A stretch of DNA of 64,000 nucleotides, from NCBI GenBank assembly GCA_015229005.1, contig JADGCL010000002.1, positions 1 to 64,000 on the forward strand, written 5' to 3'. A program made the position numbers and the translations under genes. This document shows, piece by piece, positions 18,117-27,518 of the stretch; position 1 is the first letter of the stretch; the number at the start of each line of letters is the position of its first letter. The notes under the pieces were generated by a model, which did no database searches, was not told the DNA's origin, and saw only the letters and a program-made list of their open reading frames with translations. This stretch comes from Magnetococcales bacterium. GTDB taxonomy: Bacteria > Pseudomonadota > Magnetococcia > Magnetococcales > JADGCL01.

Positions 18117-19943
18117 GTGTGCGGTATCATTGGTGTCATCGGCGAGCGGAATGCCACCCCTGTCCTGATGGAGGGGCTCAAGCGTCTGGAGTACCGGGGA
18201 TACGACTCGGCGGGTATCGCCCTGGCGTGGCGGGATGAGCTGGTGGTGGTTCGGGCGTTGGGGAAGCTCGTCAATCTGGAGCGGGCCCTGACGGTCGAAC
18301 CCCGGATCGGTTTCGTGGGGATCGGTCACACCCGCTGGGCAACCCATGGGGCGCCCACCGAGCGCAATGCACACCCGCACTGCTCGGCGAATGTGGCGGT
18401 GGTTCACAATGGCATCATCGAAAATCACCCGGAGCTGAAGGCGGAGCTGCTGTCGGAGGGGGTCGAGTTTACCTCGGAGACCGATACCGAGGTGATTCCC
18501 CACCTGATCGAGCGGGAGCTGCGACGGGAGGGCGACCCGGAGGTTGCGGTCCGGCGGGTACTCCAGCGCCTCGAAGGGGCCTTTGCCCTCGGGATCCTGT
18601 TGCGGGGGCATGACGAGGTTCTGTACGCCGCCCGGCGAGGCAGTCCGCTTCTCATCGGCCTGGGGGAGGGGGAGAATTTCATCGCCTCCGATGCGACACC
18701 GCTGGTGCCCTACACACGGCGGATGGTTTATCTCAACGACAATGATTTTGCCATCCTGACCCGGGATGGGGTGAGGCTGACCGATTTTCAGGGCAGCCCC
18801 GTGGTCCGGGAGGTGAAATATTCGCAAGTCAGCGCCGATCTCACCGACAAATGGCCTTACCGCCACTACATGCAGAAGGAGATCTTCGAGCAGCCGACGG
18901 CGATAGGCGAGACCCTGAAGCAGTTGATTCGCCCGATGGAACGGGTGGTGGCGCTGGAGGCGTTGACCTCGGTGATTTCCCTGGGTGAGGTCAGCGCCGT
19001 TTCGATCATTGCCTGCGGCACTTCCTGGCACGCGGGTCTGGTGGCGCGTTATTGGATCGAGCAGTTGGCGCGGATTCCGACGAGCGTGGAGATCGCCTCG
19101 GAGTACCGCTACCGGGAACCGCCGTTGGCGCCGGGGGGGATCACGGTGGTGATCTCTCAGAGCGGGGAGACGGCGGACACCTTGGCGGCGTTGCGTTACG
19201 CCAAGGGGCATGGGCAGAAGGTGGTGGCGATCGTCAACGTCGCGGAGTCCTCGATTGCGCGGGCGGCGGATGTGGTGTTGTTGACCCAGGCAGGCCCGGA
19301 GATCGGCGTGGCTTCGACCAAGGCCTTCACGACACAGCTGGTGGTATTGGCGGTGTTGGCGCTGGGTTTGGGGCGGGCCCGGGGAGAGATCACCGAGGCG
19401 GTGGAGAAGGAACACGTCGAACAGTTGGTCAGGCTCCCGGGACGGATCGAGCGGGTCCTGGCGCGGGATCGGGAGATTCAGGAAATTGCGGCCAAGTTTC
19501 TCCATGCCCGGGGGTTTCTTTTCCTGGGACGGGGCTCCTCGTTTCCGATTGCCCTGGAGGGGGCCCTGAAGTTGAAGGAGATCTCCTACATCCACGCGGA
19601 GGGGTATGCGGCAGGAGAGATGAAGCATGGTCCGATCGCGCTCATCGACGAGGAGTTGCCGGTGGTGGTGGTGGCGCCGCGGGACCGCCTGTTCGACAAG
19701 GTTTTGAGTAATCTGGAGGAGGCGCGGGCGCGGGGAGGAAGATTGGTGGTGGTGACCAATACCGAGGTTGTCGCTGATTGGCCACTGGTGGATGATTGCA
19801 TCTCCGTTGGGGAGTGTGAGGAGTTCACTGCGCCGATGTTGACGGTGGTTCCGTTGCAGTTGTTGGCCTATCACATTGCGGTCTTGAAGGGGACGGACGT
19901 GGACCAGCCCCGAAACCTGGCCAAGAGCGTCACGGTGGAGTAG
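18117..19943 (+). CDS. glmS: Glutamine-fructose-6-phosphate aminotransferase (isomerizing)
   Basis: 608 residues from GTG 18117, chosen because the mature enzyme must start with Cys after the initiator (CGIIGVIG) and GGGAGG lies eight bases upstream; the track start at 18087 is ten residues too early. The N-terminal glutaminase domain has RLEYRGYDSAGIA and GHTRWATHG; the two SIS domains carry ACGTSWHAG, SQSGETADTLAAL and the C-terminal DVDQPRNLAKSVTVE. It makes glucosamine-6-phosphate, feeding GlmU. The last codons keep the sequence recognised by Tn7 TnsD in other bacteria. Confidence 0.98.
   Translation: MCGIIGVIGERNATPVLMEGLKRLEYRGYDSAGIALAWRDELVVVRALGKLVNLERALTVEPRIGFVGIGHTRWATHGAPTERNAHPHCSANVAVVHNGIIENHPELKAELLSEGVEFTSETDTEVIPHLIERELRREGDPEVAVRRVLQRLEGAFALGILLRGHDEVLYAARRGSPLLIGLGEGENFIASDATPLVPYTRRMVYLNDNDFAILTRDGVRLTDFQGSPVVREVKYSQVSADLTDKWPYRHYMQKEIFEQPTAIGETLKQLIRPMERVVALEALTSVISLGEVSAVSIIACGTSWHAGLVARYWIEQLARIPTSVEIASEYRYREPPLAPGGITVVISQSGETADTLAALRYAKGHGQKVVAIVNVAESSIARAADVVLLTQAGPEIGVASTKAFTTQLVVLAVLALGLGRARGEITEAVEKEHVEQLVRLPGRIERVLARDREIQEIAAKFLHARGFLFLGRGSSFPIALEGALKLKEISYIHAEGYAAGEMKHGPIALIDEELPVVVVAPRDRLFDKVLSNLEEARARGGRLVVVTNTEVVADWPLVDDCISVGECEEFTAPMLTVVPLQLLAYHIAVLKGTDVDQPRNLAKSVTVE
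19893..19943 (+). other. attTn7-like target sequence in glmS 3' end
   Basis: The 3' end of glmS (encoding DVDQPRNLAKSVTVE) closely matches the conserved segment bound by TnsD of Tn7-like transposons, which insert just downstream of glmS. No Tn7 end repeats or tns genes are seen, so this is a potential site next to an accessory gene. Confidence 0.55.
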
Positions 19944-19957
19944 TTGCCGGATACTGA

Positions 19958-21937
19958 ATGAGTACGATATTACCCATCAATATCGAAGACCTTCTCAACC
20001 ACCGCAGCGTGGAATCCGCCCGCGTCGAGTTCAAGGCTTCCTGGGACGAGAAGACCACCTCCCACCAGGTGATCAAGTCCATCTGTGCCTTTGCCAATGA
20101 TCTCCAAAACCTGAACGGCGGCTATATCGTGATCGGGGTCGCGGAGGAAAATGGCGCCGCCGTCAGACCTGTCAAGGGCATCACGGCAGAGAGTCTCGAT
20201 GCGGTTCAGAGGTGGCTCAGGGGACACTGCAACGAGATCGACCCACCCTACCAACCGGTATTTTCCCCCGAAGTGGTCGATACAAGAAACATCCTGGTCA
20301 TCTGGGTCCCGGGAAGTGACGTGCGCCCCCACAAGGCTCCCGATGGACCGAAAACAAGAAAAAAATACTACGTCAGGATCGGATCCGAGTCGGTCGATGC
20401 CGAGGCGAATGGCGTTCTCCCACAACTGTTGCAAATGACGGCCCGGGTCCCTTTCGATGACCGGCGCTCACTGACTGCCAGAATCGAGGACCTGCGGGAA
20501 TCGAAGGTCAGGGAATTTTTGAACGACATCAACAGTGGCCTGCTTGAGGAGAACAATCAGAGGGAACTCTACAGAAAGTTGCAGATATCTGCGCAAGTCA
20601 ATGGGCATGACGTTCCCAAAAACATCGGCCTTCTCATGTTTTCGACAGACCCGGAAACCTGGTTTCCCGGCGCCAGAATCGAGATCGTGCAATTCGCCGC
20701 CGATGGCGCCGGCAATGTCATCGAGGAAAAAGTGTTCCGGGGCGGCATTCACGAACAGTTACGAAACGCGCTCCAGTATCTTGAAAACATTTCGAGTCAA
20801 CATCTGGAGAAACGAACGAACTCATTTCTGGTCAAAAGTTGGGTCAGCTACCCCGTCCAGGCGCTGCGAGAAGCCCTGGTCAACGCCGTTTACCATCGGG
20901 GATACGAGGGCACCCCGGAGCCCCCCATCAAGGTCTATCTGTACTCCGATCGGATTGAGGTGATCAGTTATCCCGGCCCCGTCCCCGGCATCGAAGAGAA
21001 ACATTTGGCACAGCTCAGCCCCATGCCCCCGGTTCCGGCCAGGAACCGAAGGATCGGGGAGTTCCTCAAGGAACTCAAGCTGGCCGAGGGGCGGGGAACC
21101 GGTTTGCCGAAGTTGTTCAAGGCCATGCGCAACAATGGTTCCCCCGAACCATCCTTCGATTTCGATTCCGGCAGGACCTATTTCCGGGTCACCCTTCCCG
21201 CCCACCCGGAATATGTCGCCATCTCGGCGATGCGGGATGCGGCCTACATGCGCGCCATCGGCGACCAGGAGGGGGCCTTCGCCCGGATCAGGGAGGCCTG
21301 GAAGCAACGATCTGGTTCGCCGTCCCTGACCGCCGAGCTGATCCGACTCCAGGGCATGAGACATGACATGACCGAAGCCAGGAAATGTTTCGACGAGTTC
21401 CTTTCCTGCGCCTCGGATCCATTCATCCCTCATGTCAGCAACGTGTTCATTGAGATTCTTTTGAACGAACGGATGAATGAAGAGGCAAAGGAAATCCTGG
21501 ACAAACTTCCCTCGTTCCTCTCGAGCGACGAGGCCTGCGACACGGCAATCCTCTCGCGCCGCTTGGGACAACAAGCGATCGCCCATCGGTATTTCGAGAG
21601 GGCCGGAGATGCCGTCCTGCACAATGCCAGGGCGCTTCTTGAATTTGCGCAAACGAAAATCGCCCTGGCCCAGGATGTCCTTCACAAGAATCGCGACCGG
21701 GAGACCAACAATCGATTGTTGCGCGAGGCCAGGGAGCTGCTGGAACGGGTCATCCGGATGGAGACCGAGACCGTCCGGCAGGCCTGGGCGTGGAGAGAGC
21801 TGGGCAGGATCGGGAACTGGTTGAAACACCCCGCGACGGAGATCGAGACCGCCTACAAGAACGCCATCCGGCTGCTGCCGGGAGAACGGCGATTCCAGGA
21901 TGAGTTGGCAAAGCTGAAGGAAAGACGGCGGCGCTGA
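19958..21937 (+). CDS. AlbA_2 (Schlafen-like) / GHKL-type ATPase protein with helical C-terminus
   Basis: 659 residues. The N-terminal AlbA_2 putative DNA-binding domain shows ESARVEFKASWDE and GGYIVIGVAEENG. A RecG-C-like/HATPase_c_4 region follows (ALREALVNAVYHRGYEG, DRIEVISYPGP, EGRGTGLPKLFKAMRNNG), with the helix Asn and GTGLP loop of GHKL ATPases. Residues about 410-659 look like helical TPR-type repeats (DFDS, then EAWKQRSGS to the Lys/Arg-rich end). Related proteins are described as transcription regulators or as parts of anti-phage systems; the function here is unknown. Base composition is visibly lower in GC than the neighbours. It sits 14 bases after glmS at an attTn7-like site, which suggests acquisition. 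Confidence 0.85.
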   Translation: MSTILPINIEDLLNHRSVESARVEFKASWDEKTTSHQVIKSICAFANDLQNLNGGYIVIGVAEENGAAVRPVKGITAESLDAVQRWLRGHCNEIDPPYQPVFSPEVVDTRNILVIWVPGSDVRPHKAPDGPKTRKKYYVRIGSESVDAEANGVLPQLLQMTARVPFDDRRSLTARIEDLRESKVREFLNDINSGLLEENNQRELYRKLQISAQVNGHDVPKNIGLLMFSTDPETWFPGARIEIVQFAADGAGNVIEEKVFRGGIHEQLRNALQYLENISSQHLEKRTNSFLVKSWVSYPVQALREALVNAVYHRGYEGTPEPPIKVYLYSDRIEVISYPGPVPGIEEKHLAQLSPMPPVPARNRRIGEFLKELKLAEGRGTGLPKLFKAMRNNGSPEPSFDFDSGRTYFRVTLPAHPEYVAISAMRDAAYMRAIGDQEGAFARIREAWKQRSGSPSLTAELIRLQGMRHDMTEARKCFDEFLSCASDPFIPHVSNVFIEILLNERMNEEAKEILDKLPSFLSSDEACDTAILSRRLGQQAIAHRYFERAGDAVLHNARALLEFAQTKIALAQDVLHKNRDRETNNRLLREARELLERVIRMETETVRQAWAWRELGRIGNWLKHPATEIETAYKNAIRLLPGERRFQDELAKLKERRRR

Positions 21938-21987
21938 GCCAAAGAACCATTCGGGGGGGGCATAGGCAAGGAGAGAGCGGCTCCCGG

Positions 21988-22719
21988 TCAACCCAACCGC
22001 GCCAACCCCGGAAACCACTCCATCAACCACACGCTCAGGCGACTGAAATCCCCCAGAAAGATCATCACCCCAACCGCCACCAGCAACACCCCGCTCGCCA
22101 CCTCGACCTTGTGCAAATAGGGCCGCAACCGCCCCGATACCTGGAAAAACCGATTCAAACCTACCCCGGCCAACAAAAAAGGAATCCCCAGTCCCAACGA
22201 ATAACACCCCAACAACCCGATGCCCTCCCAAACGCTCTCCCGTCCCCCCGCAATCGTCAAAATGGCCGCCAGAATCGGCCCGATGCACGGCGTCCAGCCA
22301 AACGCGAACGCCAGCCCGATCACAAAGGCGCCGAACAATCCGGGAGGCTTCCGTTCGAGATTGAACCGCGCCTCGAGGTTCAAAACCCCGATCCGGAACA
22401 ACCCCATGTAGTGCAGACCGAACAAGACGATCAAAACCCCACCGACCCGGCTCAGCTCCGTCATGTAACGCAACAACACCTGCCCCAGCACCGTCGCCGA
22501 GGCCCCCAGGGAGACAAACACCACCGAGAATCCCACGACGAAACTCAGACTGACGAGCCCGGATCGCGCCAGCGTCGCCCCCTCCCCCTTCGCCCCGCGC
22601 AAATCATCCACCGACACCCCAGTCATGAAACTGAGATAGGCCGGAACCAGCGGCAAGACGCATGGCGACACGAACGACAACAACCCCGCCACGACCGCCG
22701 CCGCATATCCCACTTCCAT
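21988..22719 (-). CDS. ccdA: CcdA-type cytochrome c biogenesis / thiol reductant transporter
   Basis: 243 residues with about six membrane helices. The N-terminal LLSFVSPCVLPLVPAYLSFM and the later FAFGWTPCIGPILAAIL hold the paired redox cysteines of the CcdA/DsbD-beta family, which moves electrons from cytoplasmic thioredoxin across the inner membrane. GAGGAG stands six bases before ATG 22719. It follows cutA and tlpA on the same strand; the TlpA-like thioredoxin is its likely periplasmic electron acceptor. Confidence 0.95.
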   Translation of the reverse strand: MEVGYAAAVVAGLLSFVSPCVLPLVPAYLSFMTGVSVDDLRGAKGEGATLARSGLVSLSFVVGFSVVFVSLGASATVLGQVLLRYMTELSRVGGVLIVLFGLHYMGLFRIGVLNLEARFNLERKPPGLFGAFVIGLAFAFGWTPCIGPILAAILTIAGGRESVWEGIGLLGCYSLGLGIPFLLAGVGLNRFFQVSGRLRPYLHKVEVASGVLLVAVGVMIFLGDFSRLSVWLMEWFPGLARLG

Positions 22720-22729
22720 CGTTCACTCC

Positions 22730-23065
22730 TCAACCAGCAATCCGCCCCTTCGCCGTCACCCCGAACAGCCAGTCGCGATAGGCCGGCAACGCCCGCTCGA
22801 CCGTAATCCCCAAGATCTCCGGGACCTCGTAAGGGTGCCGCTCCGCCAACCGCGCCTGCAGCCGCTCATAAAGCTCCGCACGCGTCTTGATCACCATCGA
22901 CCACTCCCCCTCCCGGTGCAGACTCCCTTCCCATTCGTAGAAGGAGAGACCACCCGGCAATACATGAACGCACGCCGCCAATCCCTCCTCCACCAGGAGC
23001 CGCGCCAGCGACTCCGCCGTCGCCGCATCCGGGGCATTGCTCAACACCACCATCAATTCGCCCAT
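22730..23065 (-). CDS. cutA: Divalent cation tolerance protein CutA
   Basis: 111 residues, full length for the CutA1 trimer family. Motifs: VVLSNAPDAATAESLARLLV, LAACVHVLPGGLSFYEWEG, EWSMVIKTRAELYERL and HPYEVPEILGI. Linked to copper/divalent metal tolerance in E. coli, with no clear enzymatic role. It lies between tlpA and ccdA with gaps of ten or fewer bases; cutA next to DsbD/CcdA genes is a known arrangement. Confidence 0.96.
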   Translation of the reverse strand: MGELMVVLSNAPDAATAESLARLLVEEGLAACVHVLPGGLSFYEWEGSLHREGEWSMVIKTRAELYERLQARLAERHPYEVPEILGITVERALPAYRDWLFGVTAKGRIAG

Positions 23066-23070
23066 CCCCC

Positions 23071-23610
23071 CTACCCCTCCTTCGCCTCCTCACCGAGATG
23101 CTTCCTGACCAGGTTGCGCATCCGCTCCAGGTCCATCCCTCCCATCACCGTCTCCACCACCCGCCCCTCACGATCCAGCAGGATGCTGGTCGGCAAACCC
23201 CGAACCCCCCCCAGGCTCCCGGCAAAACCCATCATCCTCGCCGGTTCCGTGGCAAACACGATCGGATAATTGATCGCCAGGCGGTTGGCAAAAGCGGTCA
23301 GGCGATCCACATCCGCCCTCTCCATGATGTTGGCGCCTATGATGACGAAATCCCGCTTCTCGAACTCCGTCTGCAGCCTGACGAAGTCCGGGATCTCCTT
23401 CAAGCAGGGCGGACACCACGTCGCCCAGAAATTGACCAACACCAACTTGCCCCGCAGATCCGTCAAGCGCATAGAGCTGCCATTCAGCCGCTCCAGGGAG
23501 GTATCCACCCCCCCCGGCTCTTCCGCCCGAAGGCCCTCCGGGGTCGATGCCAATATGAGGGGCCCGAACAACACCAGGAAAGTGGCCAACCGAACGAATG
23601 ACCGCAGCAT
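23071..23610 (-). CDS. TlpA/ResA-type periplasmic thioredoxin
   Basis: 179 residues from ATG 23610, which has AGGAGG six bases upstream; the track ORF starts 52 codons earlier inside the upstream terminator region. A signal peptide or anchor (RLATFLVLFGPLILASTPEG) precedes the thioredoxin fold with active site FWATWCPPCLKEIP and the cis-Pro loop GLPTSILLDREGR. Such proteins keep apocytochrome c haem-binding cysteines reduced. First gene of the tlpA-cutA-ccdA unit and next to the cytochrome bc1 operon, in keeping with cytochrome maturation. Confidence 0.93.
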   Translation of the reverse strand: MLRSFVRLATFLVLFGPLILASTPEGLRAEEPGGVDTSLERLNGSSMRLTDLRGKLVLVNFWATWCPPCLKEIPDFVRLQTEFEKRDFVIIGANIMERADVDRLTAFANRLAINYPIVFATEPARMMGFAGSLGGVRGLPTSILLDREGRVVETVMGGMDLERMRNLVRKHLGEEAKEG

Positions 23611-23731
23611 CCTCAACCTCCTGCCCAATGAACCGGAACGAAACGGACACCCCCTCCGGAGCATAGCCCCGGATCCGGGAAATTGCCACCGCCACACGAA
23701 ACCGGCCCCGCATGAAGCCCGGCAGCCAGAC

Positions 23732-23772
23732 AAAAAAAGGATGGGGAGGCCAAAAATCCCCCCCATCCTTTT
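23732..23772 (-). terminator. Intrinsic terminator of petABC
   Basis: On the minus strand AAAAGGATGGGG pairs with CCCCATCCTTTT across a GGGATTTTTGGCCT loop and runs into a T tract. It lies about 65 bases after the petC stop and is the clearest intrinsic terminator in the window. Confidence 0.92.
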
Positions 23773-23836
23773 CCCACACTCGACACCGCGCCCAACCGCC
23801 CAACAGCGGCAACCCAGGGACCGGAAAACTCCGGCG

Positions 23837-24664
23837 TCAGTGAACCTTCGCCCAGATCCGCCGCTTCACCGCGTACAACATCGCCGTGAACACCAACAGG
23901 TAGATCATGACACCGATCCCCATGCCCTTCCTCTGCTCCGCCGTCGGCTCCGCCGCCCACGCCAGGAACGTCACCACATCCCGACTCAACTGCTCCAAAG
24001 AGGCCTTCGTCCCATCCCCATACTCGACCGCCCCATCCTGCATGGGCTGTGGCATCGCCAGAAAATGGCCGGGGAAATACTTGTTGAAGTTGCCGCCACC
24101 CTCAAGCTTCGTGATCGCTTCCTTAAGCTTATCCTCATGGCGCGGATCCATATGAAGGACGTGCGCGACCTCCATCCGCTCGGTTTCGGACAACTTCCCG
24201 TCCTCCATCGCCTTCTTGATGTCGGCCGATTCCTGGTCCGTCAAATAGCCCGTAAGGATCCCGTAGGCATAGTCCTCGTACCCTTTCCGCGCCTTGGTCA
24301 TCAGGGAGAGGTCGGGAGGCTCGATCCCATACGTCTCCTTGGCCGAGACCGCATCCATCACCGACAGCATCCGGTCCTTCCGCGACCGCCCGGAGTCCTT
24401 CGCCATCGCCTCAATTTCCGCCTCGGGAAGACCAAAGGCCCGCATCTGGTCGAATTTGATATACTTCAGCGAGTGACAATTCATGCAGACACCCACCGCC
24501 ACCTTCGCACCCCGCTTCAGGGCAGCCTCATCGAACTTGCCGAAAATGCCCTTGAAACCCCACTCCTGCACCGGCAACGCCGCACCGCCGGAGGCCTGCC
24601 CCCATTGCGGCAACAGCAGGACCAACAGTGCAGCAACCTTGATCGTCCCCTTCATGAGATCCAT
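23837..24664 (-). CDS. petC: Cytochrome c1 subunit of the bc1 complex
   Basis: 275 residues with a signal peptide (GTIKVAALLVLLLPQWGQAS), the haem c site CMNCH at 60-64 (VAVGVCMNCHSLKYIKF), a Met-rich region (HFLAMPQPM) likely to give the sixth haem ligand, and a C-terminal membrane anchor (GVMIYLLVFTAMLYAVKRRI). It passes electrons from the Rieske protein to cytochrome c. ATG 24664 or the ATG nine bases later may be the start. Last gene of the petABC operon, followed by the terminator. Confidence 0.96.
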   Translation of the reverse strand: MDLMKGTIKVAALLVLLLPQWGQASGGAALPVQEWGFKGIFGKFDEAALKRGAKVAVGVCMNCHSLKYIKFDQMRAFGLPEAEIEAMAKDSGRSRKDRMLSVMDAVSAKETYGIEPPDLSLMTKARKGYEDYAYGILTGYLTDQESADIKKAMEDGKLSETERMEVAHVLHMDPRHEDKLKEAITKLEGGGNFNKYFPGHFLAMPQPMQDGAVEYGDGTKASLEQLSRDVVTFLAWAAEPTAEQRKGMGIGVMIYLLVFTAMLYAVKRRIWAKVH

Positions 24665-24677
24665 GGTGGTCCCCCTG

Positions 24678-25892
24678 TCAAATGCTCTTGGGCAGCGGCT
24701 TGGGTTTCTCGATCTTCAGCACCGTGACCAACCACAACCCCACGAAATAGCTGAAGTAGACCGCCGTCGCCGTCCGACCGATCACGATCAGCGGCAACGC
24801 CCCGTCGAACAGCGTGGCATCGGCAGGGTTGTAGCCGACCCAGCCGAGAACGAAGCAATCCAGCACAAACACCCAGAACAGTTGCCGCGAAAGCGGACGG
24901 TAACGGAAAGAACGCACAGGCGAACGGTCAAGCCAAGGCAGGATGAACAGTATCGCAATCGCCCCACCCATCGCCACCACCCCGGCCAGCTTGCTGAACG
25001 ACCCGAGAAAATCAATCGAACGCAGGATCGCGTAGAAGGGCAGGAAATACCACTCAGGAACGATGTGCGCCGGAGTCTTCATGGGATCCGCAGGGATGTA
25101 ATTATCCGGCTCCAGGAAGAAGTTCGGCGCAAAAAACACGAATGCCAGATACACCATCAAGAACACCCCGACACCGTACAGATCCTTGATCGTGTAATAC
25201 GGATGAAACGGCAGCGTGTCCTTACCCTCGTGGACGTCGATTCCGTCCGGGTTGTTCGAATGGACCGCGTGCAGCGCCCACATGTGCAGAATCACCAAGC
25301 CGAACACCACGAAAGGAAACAGAAAATGCAGCACGAAAAACCGGTTCAGCGTCGGGTCTCCAACCGAAAACCCGCCCAAGATCCAGACCACCAGCTCCTC
25401 ACCCACCACCGGGATCGCCGAAACCAGGTTCGTGATCACCGCCGCACCCCAGTAGGACATCTGCCCCCAGGGCAGCACGTAACCCATGAAAGCCGTCCCC
25501 ATCAGCGCAAAGAAGATGATCACCCCGAACCACCACAGAATCTCCCGCGGCGACCGGTGCGAACCGTAATACATTCCGCGCAGTATGTGAATGTACACAC
25601 AGACGAAAAAGAAGGTCGCACCGTTGGCGTGAAGATACCGCAACAACCATCCGAAGTTCACATCCCGCATGATATGCTCGACGGAATCGAAAGCCAGATT
25701 CGCGTCCGGCTTGTAGTGCATCGCCAGAAACAATCCCGTCGCCAGCATCACGATCAGTACAAACAGGGCCAGCGAGCCAAAATTCCACCAGTAATTCAGA
25801 TTCTTCGGGGTCGGGTATTCCGTTGCCTGCGATTTGATCAGGTCACTGACCGGCAGTCGGGCGTCCACCCACTCCATGATTGACTTGAACAC
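24678..25892 (-). CDS. petB: Cytochrome b subunit of the bc1 complex
   Basis: 404 residues from GTG 25892. The track start (ATG 25910) is less likely because AAGGAG lies inside that extension, seven bases before the GTG. The protein shows eight or more membrane helices, the haem-ligand histidines in [17 protein letters not shown] and FVLHFLFPF, and the Qo motif [13 protein letters not shown]. It carries the two b haems and both quinone sites. It stands between petA and petC. Confidence 0.97.
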   Translation of the reverse strand: MFKSIMEWVDARLPVSDLIKSQATEYPTPKNLNYWWNFGSLALFVLIVMLATGLFLAMHYKPDANLAFDSVEHIMRDVNFGWLLRYLHANGATFFFVCVYIHILRGMYYGSHRSPREILWWFGVIIFFALMGTAFMGYVLPWGQMSYWGAAVITNLVSAIPVVGEELVVWILGGFSVGDPTLNRFFVLHFLFPFVVFGLVILHMWALHAVHSNNPDGIDVHEGKDTLPFHPYYTIKDLYGVGVFLMVYLAFVFFAPNFFLEPDNYIPADPMKTPAHIVPEWYFLPFYAILRSIDFLGSFSKLAGVVAMGGAIAILFILPWLDRSPVRSFRYRPLSRQLFWVFVLDCFVLGWVGYNPADATLFDGALPLIVIGRTATAVYFSYFVGLWLVTVLKIEKPKPLPKSI

Positions 25893-25971
25893 CGCGAGAT
25901 CTCCTTGCATAAGTGCGTCAGTATCGGCGATTCCATCGGTCCGTCGCCCGGTCGATGCCGGGAGCTCCCGA

Positions 25972-26511
25972 TCAGCCCACCGCCTTGCCGATCACCAGGG
26001 TGTTGCCATCATCCTTGAAATCGTAGTCCGGAACCGTCAGATTCGCCGGCGCCGGTCCCTGGCGGATCCGCCCGGAAGTGTCGTAGTGCGACCCGTGACA
26101 GGGGCACAGAAACCCCCCGAAATCCCCCGTCCCGATCGGCTGCGGCACACACCCCAGGTGCGAACAGACCGCCAGCACCACCAGGTACTCCGGACGCTTG
26201 ACTCGCTCCGCATCCTTGCTCGGGGGATTCGGGTCGGGCAATTTGACCTTGTCCCCCTCCCTGGCCGACGCGATCTGCTCGGCCGTCCGCTTCAGCACGA
26301 ACACCGGCTTCCCCTGCCAGGGAACGGTGATCATCTGCCCCTCCTGCAAGGCGCTGATATCCACCTCCGTCGTGGCCTGCGCCAGCACGTCCGCCGAAGG
26401 ACTCCAGGAACGGATGAACGGCCACGCCGCCCCCGCCACCCCCCCCAACCCGACGACGCTCGTCGCCAGGATCAGAAAATCCCGGCGATTCTCTTCCGCT
26501 TCTATGGCCAT
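25972..26511 (-). CDS. petA: Rieske iron-sulphur subunit of the bc1 complex
   Basis: 179 residues. A twin-arginine-type start ([20 protein letters not shown]) leads the protein across the membrane and anchors it. The 2Fe-2S cluster is bound by CSHLGCVPQ and CPCHGSHYD, with [12 protein letters not shown] at the end of the fold. It oxidises quinol and passes electrons to cytochrome c1. First gene of the operon; AGGAG five bases before ATG 26511. Confidence 0.97.
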   Translation of the reverse strand: MAIEAEENRRDFLILATSVVGLGGVAGAAWPFIRSWSPSADVLAQATTEVDISALQEGQMITVPWQGKPVFVLKRTAEQIASAREGDKVKLPDPNPPSKDAERVKRPEYLVVLAVCSHLGCVPQPIGTGDFGGFLCPCHGSHYDTSGRIRQGPAPANLTVPDYDFKDDGNTLVIGKAVG

Positions 26512-26596
26512 GGCAACTCCTACCTCCCCAATCGGTCTGGCTCGCGGGTGGATCGTGACCTCCCCTGCAGAGTAATCACCCCCCCCTCCGTGACTT

Positions 26597-26657
26597 GCTC
26601 AACCCCAACCGGCTCAACTCCTGGCCGGATCAACTCCAACCGGCTCAACCCCAACCG
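26597..26657. repeat. Four tandem 15-16-bp units upstream of petA
   Basis: Units GCTCAACCCCAACCG, GCTCAACTCCTGGCCG, GATCAACTCCAACCG and GCTCAACCCCAACCG follow head to tail. The first and last are identical. They could be iterated protein-binding sites for the pet promoter or plain repeat decay. Confidence 0.7.
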
Positions 26658-26778
26658 GCAGTGCGCGGTCGCACCGACAAGCCGCCATAAACGGGCGATA
26701 CAACCTCGCGGCAAACTTCCCGCCACCGCAGGTCCAACCCCGCCGCCCCCACCGGAATTTCCTGCCACCAAGGGCAGT

Positions 26779-26816
26779 GGGACGCCGCCAAATTCAAAGG
26801 GATGCCGCCAGATTCA
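26779..26816. repeat. 18-bp direct repeat upstream of trmL
   Basis: GGGACGCCGCCAAATTCA and GGGATGCCGCCAGATTCA are spaced 20 bases start to start, two helical turns, with 16 of 18 bases shared. Possible tandem operator for trmL or petA. Confidence 0.6.
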
Positions 26817-26872
26817 GAAACGGTTAATATTGGGAAAGAAGCCCCTGCCGTCAACCGGAAATTCGTTCAGGA

Positions 26873-27427
26873 TTGACTGTGATCAATTCCCTCTCCCGAG
26901 ACCCGCCCCACGAGGCCGCCACCACCGGCGCCGACCGACCCCCGCAACCGGGCGAGGCCCCCCCCTTCCACATCATTCTCCATCAGCCGGAAATCCCCGG
27001 CAATACCGGCAACATCATCAGACTCTGCGCTGCCGCCGGCGCCGTCCTCCACCTGGTGGGCCCCCTCGGCTTCCGCCTCGACGCCGCCGCCCTTCGCCGC
27101 GCCGGCATGGACTACCGGCAGCTCGCCGACTGCCGCCGCCATCCCGATTGGAACGCCTACCTCGAACAAGAACCCGCCGGCTCCCGGCGCTTCGCCCTGA
27201 CCACGCGCGGCGAATCCCGCCCGGACGAACACGCCTTCCGCCCCGGGGATCGATTCCTCTTCGGCTCCGAAAGCTCCGGACTGCCCCAAGCCCTGCTCGA
27301 AGACCACCCGGGACGCCGCCTGCGCATCCCCATGCGCACCGACGCCCGCAGCCTCAACCTCGCCAACAGCGTCGCCATCCTCCTCTACGAGGCCCTCCGC
27401 CAGAACCACTTCCCCGGGCTCCGCTGA
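26873..27427 (+). CDS. trmL: tRNA (cytidine/uridine-34 2'-O)-methyltransferase
   Basis: 184 residues if read from TTG 26873; GTG 26879 is the alternative. The SPOUT core starts at residue 32 with FHIILHQPEIPGNTGNIIRL, followed by LVGPLGFRLD, the FLFGSESSGLP motif and RIPMRTDARSLNLANSVAI, which makes the trefoil-knot SAM site. TrmL methylates the wobble base of leucine tRNAs. The first 31 residues are not conserved in the family. Confidence 0.93.
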   Translation: MTVINSLSRDPPHEAATTGADRPPQPGEAPPFHIILHQPEIPGNTGNIIRLCAAAGAVLHLVGPLGFRLDAAALRRAGMDYRQLADCRRHPDWNAYLEQEPAGSRRFALTTRGESRPDEHAFRPGDRFLFGSESSGLPQALLEDHPGRRLRIPMRTDARSLNLANSVAILLYEALRQNHFPGLR

Positions 27428-27518
27428 CCCCGGAAGGAGTGCCCCGCCAACAGCAAACCCATGCCTCCTGCTCTTCCTGCCCGGGATCGCCGTCCTCACC
27501 TCCCCAGGGCAGCCTTCC

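Larger units (their letters stand above)
26512..26872. other. Divergent petA-trmL intergenic region with short repeats
   Basis: 361 bp. It should hold the petABC promoter and the trmL promoter. It also carries two repeat clusters (26597-26657 and 26779-26816). No gene is visible. Confidence 0.7.
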
